48,563 nucleotides of DNA. Source: Caulobacteraceae bacterium (GTDB taxonomy: Bacteria; Pseudomonadota; Alphaproteobacteria; Caulobacterales; Aquidulcibacteraceae). The stretch spans positions 1 to 48,563 of the forward strand of contig WRPF01000018.1 of assembly GCA_009773335.1 (NCBI GenBank), in the 5' to 3' direction. A model generated the notes under the pieces. The model did not search any database, was not told where the DNA came from, and was given only the letters and a program-made list of their open reading frames with translations. Of the stretch, positions 1 through 7,386 are shown piece by piece (positions within the stretch are counted from its first letter, which is position 1; each line of letters begins with the position of its first letter). The translations under genes were made by a program, and so were the position numbers.

Positions 1-1
1 C

Positions 2-265
2 ACGACGCTCGGTCCCGAGGCGACGCCCGCTTTGGACGCCGCCGGCGCGTCGGCGCGCAGCCCGCGCACGACGCCGACACATGGCGTGCGCGGCGCGGCG
101 TCGCAGACCGGCCCCGCGCCCGCCGATCAGACCTCCGAGGCCCCGACGACGACAGGCGCGGCCCCTGCGCGCACGTCCACTGGACCCACATCGCCAGCGT
201 CCCCTGCGATCACGGCCCCGGCCGCGCCGCCGGCGCCGACGGGGACGGGCGCGCCGTCGCCTTGA
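2..265 (+). CDS. C-terminal part of a Pro/Ala/Thr-rich protein (cut by window edge)
   Basis: The reading frame is open from the left edge to a TGA and encodes about 87 residues made almost only of Ala, Pro, Thr, Gly and Ser. Such a composition is usual for a disordered tail or linker. No domain is visible, the start lies outside the window, and no function can be given. The frame is preferred over the overlapping Arg-rich frame because its composition is that of a natural low-complexity tail, but GC-rich DNA readily makes such ORFs, so the call is weak. Confidence 0.4.
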   Translation, partial: TTLGPEATPALDAAGASARSPRTTPTHGVRGAASQTGPAPADQTSEAPTTTGAAPARTSTGPTSPASPAITAPAAPPAPTGTGAPSP

Positions 266-369
266 GGCTCAGGGATCGACCGAAAAGCGCCGGCGCGCAT
301 TCTTGCGTCGGCGAAACTGTGGTCTGATCTTCTCGCGCGCTGCAGCGGCGCCGCAGGGAAATCATTCGC

Positions 370-846
370 ATGTCCGACCGGCCCGACGAGACGAGGCGCG
401 ACGCACCCGCGTCAGACGACATCCCTTCCCTTGAGATCGTCGGCGTATCGCCCGGCATCACGGTGGATCACGCCGGCGCAAGGATCACGTTCGCCGTGAC
501 AACCGCTGCGGGCGGAGTGCGCAGTTTTTCGGCCTCGTCGCAGGTGCTCGGCGTTCTGATCAACACCCTCCAGCTTGCCGCGCGCACGGCGCATCAGCGG
601 CGGGTTGCAGCTGACCCGTCGCGCGCGTTCAGGGATCCACGCGTGCGTCGCGCCGATCCGGTGCGCCAGATCGAGATGGAGATGGACGCCGCGGGACGCG
701 CCGCGCTCTGGCGCTTTACCGGTCATGACGGCGCTTCGCACGAAGCGCAGATCTCGCTCGAGCTGCTGGAAGGACTGGTGGAGAAGCTCCCGCGCACGAT
801 TGCGGAGCTGAAGCGACTGCGCGCCGACAAGGCTGCGCCGAATTAG
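370..846 (+). CDS. Hypothetical protein, 158 aa
   Basis: Not recognised. The protein has an acidic, polar N-terminus (about residues 1-20), a middle part that looks like a beta-rich domain (residues 20-60), and a helical, charged C-terminus with many Leu and Glu/Lys residues (residues 118-155). No signal peptide or membrane segment is visible, so it is probably cytoplasmic. It is followed 28 bases later by a small membrane protein in the same direction, which suggests co-transcription. The start is the ATG after GCAGGGAAATC, a fair ribosome-binding site. Confidence 0.6.
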   Translation: MSDRPDETRRDAPASDDIPSLEIVGVSPGITVDHAGARITFAVTTAAGGVRSFSASSQVLGVLINTLQLAARTAHQRRVAADPSRAFRDPRVRRADPVRQIEMEMDAAGRAALWRFTGHDGASHEAQISLELLEGLVEKLPRTIAELKRLRADKAAPN

Positions 847-874
847 GCGCGGTGCGGCGCAGGAGGCGAACGGC

Positions 875-1072
875 ATGGCGCGCGACATCCTCATCACGCT
901 CATTCTCGCCGGCGCAGCCGGATTGCTGGCGCCGGTCGCGCATGAAGGACGGATCGGCGCGCTCGCACGAATCGCCCGCAGCGCAGCGCTGCTGGTGATC
1001 GCACTCGCCTTCATCGGTATCGCCGTGCTCGCGATCGCCGCGCCGCAGGCGCTGTTCAATCGCGGCCCGTAA
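875..1072 (+). CDS. Small membrane protein, 65 aa
   Basis: A 65-residue protein with two hydrophobic stretches, about residues 5-22 and 36-58, separated by a short basic and polar loop. It should span the inner membrane twice. The ATG is preceded by AGGAGG at the right distance, which makes translation likely. It belongs to no family I recognise. It lies directly after a 158-residue hypothetical gene on the same strand and probably shares its transcript. Confidence 0.65.
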   Translation: MARDILITLILAGAAGLLAPVAHEGRIGALARIARSAALLVIALAFIGIAVLAIAAPQALFNRGP

Positions 1073-1240
1073 AACACCAGGGCGGCAAGCGACCGCTGAG
1101 ACAAACCGGCGGCGACGGCCATGCCATTCACGCGCGAGAGTGGCGAACAAGCGCAACGATATCAAGGCGGTCCCACAACACGCTGGACCCCGCGACATCG
1201 ACTGCCTACCCTGAAGTCGCTCCGTGGTGGGAGGCAGTTC

Positions 1241-2134
1241 GTGACACTTCAACGACACAGCACGCAAGGTCGCACGGCGGCGCTTGAACGCAGCGCCGCA
1301 GCGCGGCTTGAGGCGGGATGGCGTTGCGCCCTCGGCGCAGCGACAGCGGCCGGCGCAATCACCGTCGGGGCGCAGTGGCATCAGCTGTGGGCCTACCCGT
1401 CCCAGAGAGCAGACCTCGCGCTTGAGAGCGCAGCGCCGGCGCCCGTCGCTGCGCCGTCGACGGACGGCGCGCATGTGCTCCATGCCGGCGACATCGCAGC
1501 GGCGGCCCCGCCTGTCGTTCGCCCGATGAGTCTCGTGTCCGCCCACGCGCTTGCGACGCCGGCTGCGCCGCAGACACGCGCGAACGCCGCGCCACAGCTG
1601 ATCGCGCATGTAGAGGTGAGACCCAACCACGACGCCGTCCCGTCTCCGGCTGATCCCCTCGAGGCGCTACGCGCGCCCCAGGGACCGCTCCTGGGCCCTC
1701 TCGCCATGTCGCGTGCGCCACTGACTCTCGACCTGTCGACGTCGCGCAACGATGGTCGTCGCGAGCGCGCCTCCGGCGCAAGCCATCTCGCCGGGTTCGT
1801 CGCTTTGCGCGCGCCGGTGACGCAAAATGCGCTTCGCGCGCGCGCCGAGGCGTGGGTTCCAGACTGGCGCGCGCCGGCGCAGCGCGATCTCGCGCTGTTC
1901 GTCGCCGCCGATGACGAAGCGCTGTCGTGGTCATTCTCCGACTCGAGTCCCAATCAGGGCCGCCTCGCCTACCAGGGCGACCGGGTCGAGGTCGGTGAAA
2001 TGTCGGCGGGCGTCTCGCTCGCCGTCCGCGACATGCAGCTGGCGCTCGCCTATGTGAGTCGCGAGGAACCTTCGCAGCTCGGATACACCGCGCGCGAGGA
2101 CTATGCGGGCATGGTCTGGACCTACAAGCGCTGA
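1241..2134 (+). CDS. Hypothetical protein with one N-terminal hydrophobic segment
   Basis: Not recognised. The frame opens at an ATG at 1121, but the GTG at 1241 is preceded by GGAGG six bases upstream and is the better start. From that GTG the protein is 297 residues long. Its N-terminus is basic, followed by a hydrophobic segment at about residues 28-43, then a long Ala/Pro-rich linker. The last 80 residues look like a compact beta-rich domain with regular Trp, Tyr and Phe, ending in Trp-Thr-Tyr-Lys-Arg. This layout fits a protein anchored in the inner membrane with a periplasmic domain. It converges on a DUF3108 gene on the other strand. Confidence 0.55.
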   Translation: MTLQRHSTQGRTAALERSAAARLEAGWRCALGAATAAGAITVGAQWHQLWAYPSQRADLALESAAPAPVAAPSTDGAHVLHAGDIAAAAPPVVRPMSLVSAHALATPAAPQTRANAAPQLIAHVEVRPNHDAVPSPADPLEALRAPQGPLLGPLAMSRAPLTLDLSTSRNDGRRERASGASHLAGFVALRAPVTQNALRARAEAWVPDWRAPAQRDLALFVAADDEALSWSFSDSSPNQGRLAYQGDRVEVGEMSAGVSLAVRDMQLALAYVSREEPSQLGYTAREDYAGMVWTYKR

Positions 2135-2192
2135 GCCCGTCCGTCCGCGAAGCGCCGCATCCGGACGACCGACAGATTTCGGATGCGCGGTC

Positions 2193-3017
2193 TCAGGGCG
2201 CAACAGAGATCGACGTCATATCAATGCGCAGTTCGCCTGCAGGCGTGGGCGCTGCGATCCGCAGCGGCGCGGCGAACCCATCGGTCGCGGGCGACGCAAA
2301 CCAGATCTCGCCCTCCGGAATGCGCGCGTTGTCTTCCGGCGTGCGTCGCCCAAAGCCCGAGACCGGCGTATAGCGCAGCGCACACACGAGCGCAGCGCCG
2401 TCATAACCACCGCCGACATAGCGTCCAAGCGCCTTCGGCGACAGCGTCAGGCGGTAGTGCTGGCGCCCGTCGAACACGCGAAACATGCCGGCGCAAGCGC
2501 CCTGCACGCCGATCGCACGCGCCATTGCGACAAAGGCCGTCAGCGGATCATGCGACGCAAGCTGTTCCGCGGGAGTCGCGGGCGGAACGCCCATGTCGGA
2601 AAATCGCGGCGTGATGGCGGCGCTCACGGCCTGTGCAGAACGGCTCATCGAGATGCGCCGGAACTTGCGCGCAAAGCTGTGCTCCAGCCCATAGAGCCGC
2701 CACCCGAGCGCGCCGCCCGAGACCGTTCCGGACGACGTTGCGCTGATCTCGGTGTCGTCGAACAGCCGCGCGAAGCCCCCGGTGCGCATCCCCGTCCGGG
2801 CGGCGTACGCGCGCGGCGTGAATGTCGCTTCAACATGCGCGTCGCCGAGCGCGACGACATTGAACAGCGAGGCCGTGTAGACGATCTTCACTGTCTGCGC
2901 GTGCGCAGCACTAGTCGCGGCGGCGAACAGCGCGGCTGCCGCGAGGTAGATGGCGCTGCGCGCCCAACAGCAGAACCAGGCGGCCCCGCCCTGAAAAACA
3001 TCCTGCCGCGCCGTCAT
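2193..3017 (-). CDS. DUF3108-family periplasmic protein
   Basis: The 274-residue protein begins with a basic stretch, a hydrophobic core at about residues 20-38 and an AHA-Q signal peptidase site, so it is exported. The body matches the DUF3108 pattern common in Alphaproteobacteria: YTASLF near residue 47, a central GGxxRLYGLE-like segment, and a C-terminal part with RYTPVSGFGRR and Cys pairs. The family's biochemical role is not established. The ATG follows a strong AGGAGAGG site. It is the last gene of a same-strand run that starts with luxR, 66 bases downstream of a receiver-domain gene, so it may be read through from the quorum-sensing locus. Confidence 0.75.
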   Translation of the reverse strand: MTARQDVFQGGAAWFCCWARSAIYLAAAALFAAATSAAHAQTVKIVYTASLFNVVALGDAHVEATFTPRAYAARTGMRTGGFARLFDDTEISATSSGTVSGGALGWRLYGLEHSFARKFRRISMSRSAQAVSAAITPRFSDMGVPPATPAEQLASHDPLTAFVAMARAIGVQGACAGMFRVFDGRQHYRLTLSPKALGRYVGGGYDGAALVCALRYTPVSGFGRRTPEDNARIPEGEIWFASPATDGFAAPLRIAAPTPAGELRIDMTSISVAP

Positions 3018-3083
3018 CTGCCTCTCCTGTTCGACACCGAACGCCCATCATACTTTGCTGCGCGCGCACGGACTATCCCTCGC

Positions 3084-3470
3084 TCACGCCGTCCTGGGTC
3101 GACGTGCGGCGCTGACGACTTCGTCGCGAAGCGCCCGCGCGGTGACGGGGCGCGCGAGAACTGCATCGATCACGCCTGCAGCGACTGCGCCATGCCCGGC
3201 CTCGTCATCGCCGACGATTGCGATCCGTGCGGCCTGGGACAAGCCGCCGCCGCTTTTGACGCGTCGTGCGAGACTGAGTACGGCGTCGCCGAACAGCGAA
3301 CCATCGATGATGACAAGATCAAACGGCCTCGACGAGGCGAGCCACACTGCGTCTTCTGCGCAGGTAGCCATGGCGAATGTCTCCACGCCGATGGCGCTCA
3401 GAAGGGTTTCATAGATCTGGTGGATTTCCACATTTTCGTCCACCCAGAGCACCGAAACCGCGCGTTCCAT
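3084..3470 (-). CDS. Single-domain response-regulator receiver protein (degenerate)
   Basis: The 128 residues form one CheY-like receiver domain without an output domain. The acidic pair Asp11-Glu12 and the phosphoacceptor candidate Asp56 (FDLVIID) are present. The conserved Thr/Ser of strand 4 is replaced by Val86-Gly87, and the conserved Lys before Pro on strand 5 is Arg107 (LARPVT). Known receivers need the Thr/Ser and Lys for phosphorylation-dependent switching, so this one may signal weakly or in another way. It follows the luxI operon on the same strand with a 48-base gap. Confidence 0.8.
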   Translation of the reverse strand: MERAVSVLWVDENVEIHQIYETLLSAIGVETFAMATCAEDAVWLASSRPFDLVIIDGSLFGDAVLSLARRVKSGGGLSQAARIAIVGDDEAGHGAVAAGVIDAVLARPVTARALRDEVVSAARRPRTA

Positions 3471-3518
3471 TCTGTCTTTCCTGCACGGTGGCGACGGTAG
3501 CCGCCACGGGAAAGGACT

Positions 3519-3722
3519 TCAAATGCGCTTTCGTTCATCCCGCACAGATCGCGCCGTGTCGCCAAAGCTGCGCGCGTAGGCGCGCAGGGCCGCACCGCGC
3601 TCATCGCCCCACCTGTCAGCGATCAGCTCGAGGGTCTCGGCGACCTCCACTGTGCGTTCCACGAACCGTTCGAGGCGCGCGAGGCGCACCAGATCCGCCG
3701 CTGCCGGCTTGCGGGTGTTCAT
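3519..3722 (-). CDS. Small helical protein, 67 aa, coupled to the luxI operon
   Basis: Not recognised. The start is the ATG two bases after the TGA of the preceding small ORF, which argues for translational coupling. The product is charged and looks all helical, with an amphipathic run LERFVERTVEVAETLEL followed by an Arg/Asp-rich helix. It has no Cys and no membrane segment. It is the third gene of the luxI transcript. Small proteins next to luxI/luxR genes are sometimes antiactivators (TraM or QslA types), but no sequence similarity to those is visible here. Confidence 0.6.
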   Translation of the reverse strand: MNTRKPAAADLVRLARLERFVERTVEVAETLELIADRWGDERGAALRAYARSFGDTARSVRDERKRI

Positions 3723-3724
3723 GA

Positions 3725-3886
3725 TCAGGCCCGTCGCCAGCGCGGAACGCCGCAGGGAGCCATGAGCAAGGTCGCAAGCACGATGCCGGACAACGTCTTT
3801 GTCGGCATCACGGGCGGGATCGCGATCGATTGCGCGATCACGACCCCGCCCGTCCCCCACACGCCTGCGCGCCTCCGCGGGCCCAT
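3725..3886 (-). CDS. Small hydrophobic protein, 53 aa, coupled to luxI
   Basis: The ATG lies one base after the TGA of luxI, and the stop lies two bases before the ATG of the next gene, so the ORF fills the gap exactly. The predicted peptide has a basic start (Arg4-Arg7), a Gly/Val/Ile-rich middle, one hydrophobic segment at about residues 31-45 (LSGIVLATLL) and a basic end. It could be a single-pass membrane peptide. No family is recognised. The neat fit between two genes is the main support; composition alone would not prove coding. Confidence 0.45.
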   Translation of the reverse strand: MGPRRRAGVWGTGGVVIAQSIAIPPVMPTKTLSGIVLATLLMAPCGVPRWRRA

Positions 3887-3887
3887 G

Positions 3888-4625
3888 TCAGAAACTTTCG
3901 CCCGCCACCAGCGGCTCAAGACGCGCGACCGCCTCGCCGAGAGCGTGCAGCGGTAGACGCATGGCGAGTTCGACCGAACGTCGCGCCAGATGGCGTGCAT
4001 CGACCGGCATGCCGCAGGGCATTTCCACAAGCACCGGTCCAGAGCGGCCGGCGCGAGCGCGGGCGATGTCGATAAAATCAGGTGCGAACCGGATGACGAC
4101 GCCGACGGCGTTGCCTTCGCCATAGTCGCGCGGCGCGCCGAGGGGCGTGATCTTCCAGCCGGACTCGATGACCGGTCCGAGCAAGCGCGTTTCGAGAATG
4201 CCGGTGAAGGCTTCGATTCCCCGCGAGGCGGCGAACTCGAGCATGCCGATATGGAGGGCGCTCTTCACCTGCTTGTTGATCGTGCCGGAATAAAGCGGAT
4301 CGCCCGGCGCGTGTCGGGTCCATTCCCAGATCTCCGGTCCCACGGGCGCCGGGGTGTCGGAGAACTCCGGAAACAGGTTCTTGAGCATATGCGGTCGCCA
4401 GCTCGGCACGAGCCGGCCCGACCCTCGCAGCACGCCGTCGTCATCGATCGCCAGGAGGTAGGTCGCCCACTGATTGTCGAACTCGTCGATGTCGAGGCCG
4501 TCGTCGCTGGCGAGTGCGCGCCAGCCCATGAGCTCGACGAAGAGGCGGTGGCGATGACGGTGCATCGCCTCGATCTCGTCCAGATATTGCGAACGGTTGG
4601 CGGAATTGACGACGTGAACGCGCAT
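3888..4625 (-). CDS. luxI: Acyl-homoserine-lactone synthase, LuxI family
   Basis: LuxI enzymes join S-adenosylmethionine with an acyl carrier to make the diffusible quorum-sensing signal. The 245-residue protein shows the family pattern: Arg25 and Phe29 before MGW (Trp35), the acidic stretch GLDIDEFD (residues 43-50), GSGRL with Arg71, and EWTR (Glu101, Arg104). Its C-terminus is somewhat longer than in short LuxI proteins of about 200 residues. The frame continues upstream, but the ATG chosen here is preceded by GGAGGTGA. The gene lies 117 bases downstream of luxR on the same strand, with a perfect 19-bp palindrome in between, and leads two small coupled ORFs. The acyl chain cannot be inferred. 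Confidence 0.92.
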   Translation of the reverse strand: MRVHVVNSANRSQYLDEIEAMHRHRHRLFVELMGWRALASDDGLDIDEFDNQWATYLLAIDDDGVLRGSGRLVPSWRPHMLKNLFPEFSDTPAPVGPEIWEWTRHAPGDPLYSGTINKQVKSALHIGMLEFAASRGIEAFTGILETRLLGPVIESGWKITPLGAPRDYGEGNAVGVVIRFAPDFIDIARARAGRSGPVLVEMPCGMPVDARHLARRSVELAMRLPLHALGEAVARLEPLVAGESF

Positions 4626-4677
4626 GGTCTCACCTCCGTGGAGGCGACGACACTGTCGCGCGCGTCGGCGCGTCACG

Positions 4678-4696
4678 ACCCCCAAGACTTGGGGGT
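4678..4696. promoter_or_regulatory. Perfect palindrome, candidate lux box upstream of luxI
   Basis: Two 9-base arms, ACCCCCAAG and CTTGGGGGT, flank a single A. The centre is 62 bases before the luxI start codon. LuxR-type regulators bind palindromes of 18-22 bp at such positions. A terminator of luxR is the other option, but no T-run follows on the minus strand, so I prefer an operator. Confidence 0.6.
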
Positions 4697-4742
4697 GGCT
4701 ATTGGGACGCAGATGGGTGCGGAAAGTGCGTGCGGCCGCGCG

Positions 4743-5480
4743 TCAGATCGAAATCAGGCCGCGCGAGATCGCTTCGATCACGGCCTGCGCGCGCGTACGC
4801 ACGCCAAGGCGTTTGCGGGCCGCCTCAAGGTGCTCGGTGACCGTATGCTCCGACAGCCCGAGGATCGCCCCAATCTCCCAGTCGGTCTTCGCCGCGCGCA
4901 CCCATTGCAGGCATTCTCTTTGCCGCTGCGTGAGAACGGGTCGGGCGGGTAAGGCCGTCGCAGTCAGGAGCGCGCGTCCGCAGGACGCGAAGTAGATCGC
5001 CAGCATGTGGGCCATGGCGCGCTCGGAAGCTGACCAGTCGAGTGTCGCGTCGGCGATCATGACCACGGCGGCGGACGAACCGTTGAGGTGATGGATCGGC
5101 GTCACGAAGCCGTCGGGCAGTCCGAACGCACGCGCTTCTTCGAACACGCGCGCTGCGTCGCGATCGTTCGCAACGAGGCGGTGCAACGCCTGCCAGCTGA
5201 ACGGGTCGCTGGAGCGCAAGGCGCGCGGAAAGGACGGATCGGTCCGGACGAGCTCCGCGTGCGCATAGTGCGCGCGCCAGGCTTCATGCCCGCGCCCGAA
5301 GGCGACTGCGGGCGCGCGGGCTCCAGCGGCGTCGGTCGCCTGACCATAGGCGAAGTGGGTCACGCCGAGACGCGACAGCGGCTGCGCAATCGCCGTCACC
5401 AGCGCGTCTATAGTTGTCGCCTCAGCCACGCGCTCTATCGCTTCGAGAGCGCCCTCAATGGCGCGGGATGGCGCAGCCAT
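4743..5480 (-). CDS. luxR: LuxR-family quorum-sensing transcriptional regulator
   Basis: The 245-residue protein has the two-domain layout of AHL receptors. An autoinducer-binding domain spans about residues 1-165, with the family's Trp and Tyr (WRAHY), Asp-Pro (RTDPSF), Trp (FSWQ) and Gly (FGLPDGF). A LuxR-type helix-turn-helix follows at about residues 180-240 (LTQRQRECLQW, then LSEHTVTEHLEAARKRLGV). The usual Glu, Leu and Gly of the DNA-binding domain are present. The ATG follows GGGGAGG. It is encoded directly upstream of luxI in the same direction, so it most likely senses the signal made there and acts on the palindrome between the genes. Confidence 0.92.
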   Translation of the reverse strand: MAAPSRAIEGALEAIERVAEATTIDALVTAIAQPLSRLGVTHFAYGQATDAAGARAPAVAFGRGHEAWRAHYAHAELVRTDPSFPRALRSSDPFSWQALHRLVANDRDAARVFEEARAFGLPDGFVTPIHHLNGSSAAVVMIADATLDWSASERAMAHMLAIYFASCGRALLTATALPARPVLTQRQRECLQWVRAAKTDWEIGAILGLSEHTVTEHLEAARKRLGVRTRAQAVIEAISRGLISI

Positions 5481-5620
5481 GCGTTCTGCCTCCCCTTCGG
5501 TCCGTCTGCGACGGGGCAGGCATTGGCGGCGATCAGTCCGGCCGTGTCAACGCCATGCAAAGCGAGCGCGCAGCTGCGCCGCCATGTGCACGCGCGCGGT
5601 TTGGCTTCCTGCTATACTGA

Positions 5621-5890
5621 TCATTCGGAGGTCGCGGAGAGCTCGAGCGCAGGCGTGCGGCAGACGTCAGGCTCTGCGACCGGAACGAAATCGTCGACGC
5701 CCTCTTGTCGCACGCCGAACGCGATCCTGAAACGTGGGCCCAAGCTCTCGGCGCGCCAGACGGCGTCCTCGAACCGGGGATAAGGTCCAAGCACCGCCCA
5801 CGGCGTGGCCCGGAACACAAGCCAACCGACCGCATGCGGCCGGGCGGTCGGCGGCGATCGACTGGAAGTCACGCGCACGAATATCCCCAC
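5621..5890 (-). CDS. Hypothetical protein, 89 aa
   Basis: Not recognised. The frame starts at GTG; a second GTG lies five codons later. The product is rich in aromatic residues in its middle (GWLVFRATPWAVLGPYPRF) and has the mixed composition of a folded cytoplasmic protein, without signal peptide or membrane segment. It lies upstream of luxR on the same strand with 140 bases between them, which probably carry the luxR promoter. No good ribosome-binding site was found, so start and coding status are uncertain. Confidence 0.45.
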   Translation of the reverse strand: MGIFVRVTSSRSPPTARPHAVGWLVFRATPWAVLGPYPRFEDAVWRAESLGPRFRIAFGVRQEGVDDFVPVAEPDVCRTPALELSATSE

Positions 5891-6203
5891 GTTTGCTAAC
5901 GCGCGGCCCCCCGCTCGCTGCCTGGAGGCACACTGCGTACCGTCACCGAACTGGTCAAGGCGCGGCGACGCTCGTCAACGGAAGCGCGCGATGCAACGCG
6001 GCGAACACGGTCGATGCATGGTGATGCAACGATCGTCGCCAGGATTTGGGCGCGACTGCCGCGCCCATTTCAGGTGGCGAATGCATGGGTGATCCTGCCT
6101 ATTGCGAAAAGCCACATACACATCCTCGGGCTGCGGGCGCCGGCGGGGAGCGCTTCCGAATTCCCGGCGGCGCGGGCGCTGTCCGGCGATCTCGGAGAAC
6201 CAC
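5891..6203. other. Intergenic region, 313 bases, between divergent small genes
   Basis: No convincing ORF is seen on either strand. It should hold the promoters of the two flanking genes. A direct repeat of GATGCA occurs near 6,013-6,030. No tRNA, hairpin terminator or operator could be identified. Confidence 0.4.
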
Positions 6204-6464
6204 ATGGACGACCTGAAAGACGCGGCCGACGACCACGCACGGCCCTGGATCGAATTCGCGCGACGCTTCCTTGAAGCGGACTCCTATCGCTACGGCGCGC
6301 GAGTCGCCGACGCGCTCGGCGTCCATGGAGCGTCGGCGGTGGCGATGGCGCTGCGACGCCTCAGCTCGCGGCTCAGCGCGCGCGACGCTTTCGCCTGCGT
6401 GGAAGCGTCCGACATACTCTGCGGCGAGGTCGAAGAAATGGAGAGTCTGCGGGCCGTCAGTTGA
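6204..6464 (+). CDS. Hypothetical protein, 86 aa
   Basis: Not recognised. The frame is open further upstream, but the ATG chosen is preceded by GGAGAACC and the upstream part is only Arg-rich, as expected for non-coding sequence. The product is acidic at its N-terminus and looks helical throughout, with an Ala/Leu/Arg-rich middle and an acidic end. It has no signal peptide. It converges on the nuclease gene on the other strand. Confidence 0.55.
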   Translation: MDDLKDAADDHARPWIEFARRFLEADSYRYGARVADALGVHGASAVAMALRRLSSRLSARDAFACVEASDILCGEVEEMESLRAVS

Positions 6465-6625
6465 TCGCGCCGCCCCGCAGAATGCGGGGCAAGCGTGCTG
6501 GCGGGGTCGACGACGCGACGAGGACCGGCGTCGCAGAGGCGGCCACCGCGACGTGAAGGCATCTGTACGGCGCGGCGCGCAAAGAGCGACCTCGGCGCCG
6601 GACGTCGCGACTTCGGACGCCCCCT

Positions 6626-7117
6626 TCAGCGCAGGGAGCGCCCGTCGAAGAGCCCCGGACACGCCATGCCCCAGATTCCACGCCTCGCCGCGCGCGCACG
6701 CGCTTCTTGCGGCGCGTACTTGCCATGGGAATACTTCGGCCAGTCGCGCGCGTGGCCGTTCTCGACCATCCAGGACCCGAGGTCGACCTCTCCGACAGAA
6801 CAGGTCGCAACAGTGCGCCCGTGATTGTCTTTCCCGGCGCGCGCACACGAGACGGTGCGCGCGCCGATGAAGTCGGAGAGCGCGAGCGACGTGGTCTGGT
6901 GGACGCGCACTGCTGCGCCGGCCGCGTCAGTGCAGCGCCTCCCTTCCTCGGGTGCGTCGAAGCCGCTCAACCGGATGCGCTCGCCGTGGATGTCGATCGT
7001 GTCGCCATCGATCACCGATGCGATCCCGACAAGCTCGTTGCGCGCAACACGACGCGATGCGGGCTCTGGCTGACATGCGCCGGCGACAACAACCGTGAGC
7101 GCAGCGCCCGCGATCAT
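6626..7117 (-). CDS. Thermonuclease (SNase)-family nuclease, exported
   Basis: The protein belongs to the staphylococcal nuclease family, calcium-dependent enzymes that cut DNA and RNA. The active-site pattern is intact: VIDGDT (metal site), RLSGFDAPE (Arg49, Glu57) and HGRTVA (Arg101), counted from the chosen start. The end, GHARDWPKYS followed by EARARAARRGIWG, is typical for the family. The ATG at 7117 gives a signal sequence ending in VVAGAC, possibly a weak lipobox. An earlier ATG at 7177 in the same frame is the alternative. The chosen start overlaps the stop of the preceding ORF as ATGA, which suggests coupling. Confidence 0.85.
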   Translation of the reverse strand: MIAGAALTVVVAGACQPEPASRRVARNELVGIASVIDGDTIDIHGERIRLSGFDAPEEGRRCTDAAGAAVRVHQTTSLALSDFIGARTVSCARAGKDNHGRTVATCSVGEVDLGSWMVENGHARDWPKYSHGKYAPQEARARAARRGIWGMACPGLFDGRSLR

Positions 7118-7371
7118 GCGCCCGAGTCGTCTCCAAGTCCGCACAGATTGTATCGCCGATAGCGTCCAGCGCCGCACGACCCTCTCGCTGGCTGGGTGGG
7201 GACGCTGGCGGTGAAAGTTGCGCCGCGCTGGACAACCGCAACGTCGCCGACACGAGCGCGACCGTCAATGCGCAATCGGACGCGTGCGCCGCGCGCGGTA
7301 CCGGTCAGCCGTCGCAAGGCTCCCCCCGATCGGCGCGCCGGTCGCGCCGTACGGTCAGGATGCGCCGGCAT
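7114..7371 (-). CDS. Hypothetical protein, 85 aa, overlapping the nuclease start
   Basis: Not recognised. Its TGA overlaps the ATG of the thermonuclease gene, and its ATG lies 16 bases after the stop of the AP2-domain gene, so it would fit as the middle gene of a three-gene operon. The product is basic with a beta-like middle (VRLRIDGRARVGDVAVV) and a Gly/Arg/Tyr-rich end. There is no visible ribosome-binding site, and if the nuclease starts at 7177 the ORF would overlap it by 64 bases, so it may not be real. Confidence 0.35.
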   Translation of the reverse strand: MPAHPDRTARPARRSGGALRRLTGTARGARVRLRIDGRARVGDVAVVQRGATFTASVPTQPARGSCGAGRYRRYNLCGLGDDSGA

Positions 7372-7386
7372 GTGCGATCGATGCGC

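Noticed and set aside
2103-3500. Plus-strand ORF of 465 codons opposite DUF3108 and the receiver gene
   Set aside because: Very Arg-rich, no domain, and it covers two genes with clear family features and ribosome-binding sites.
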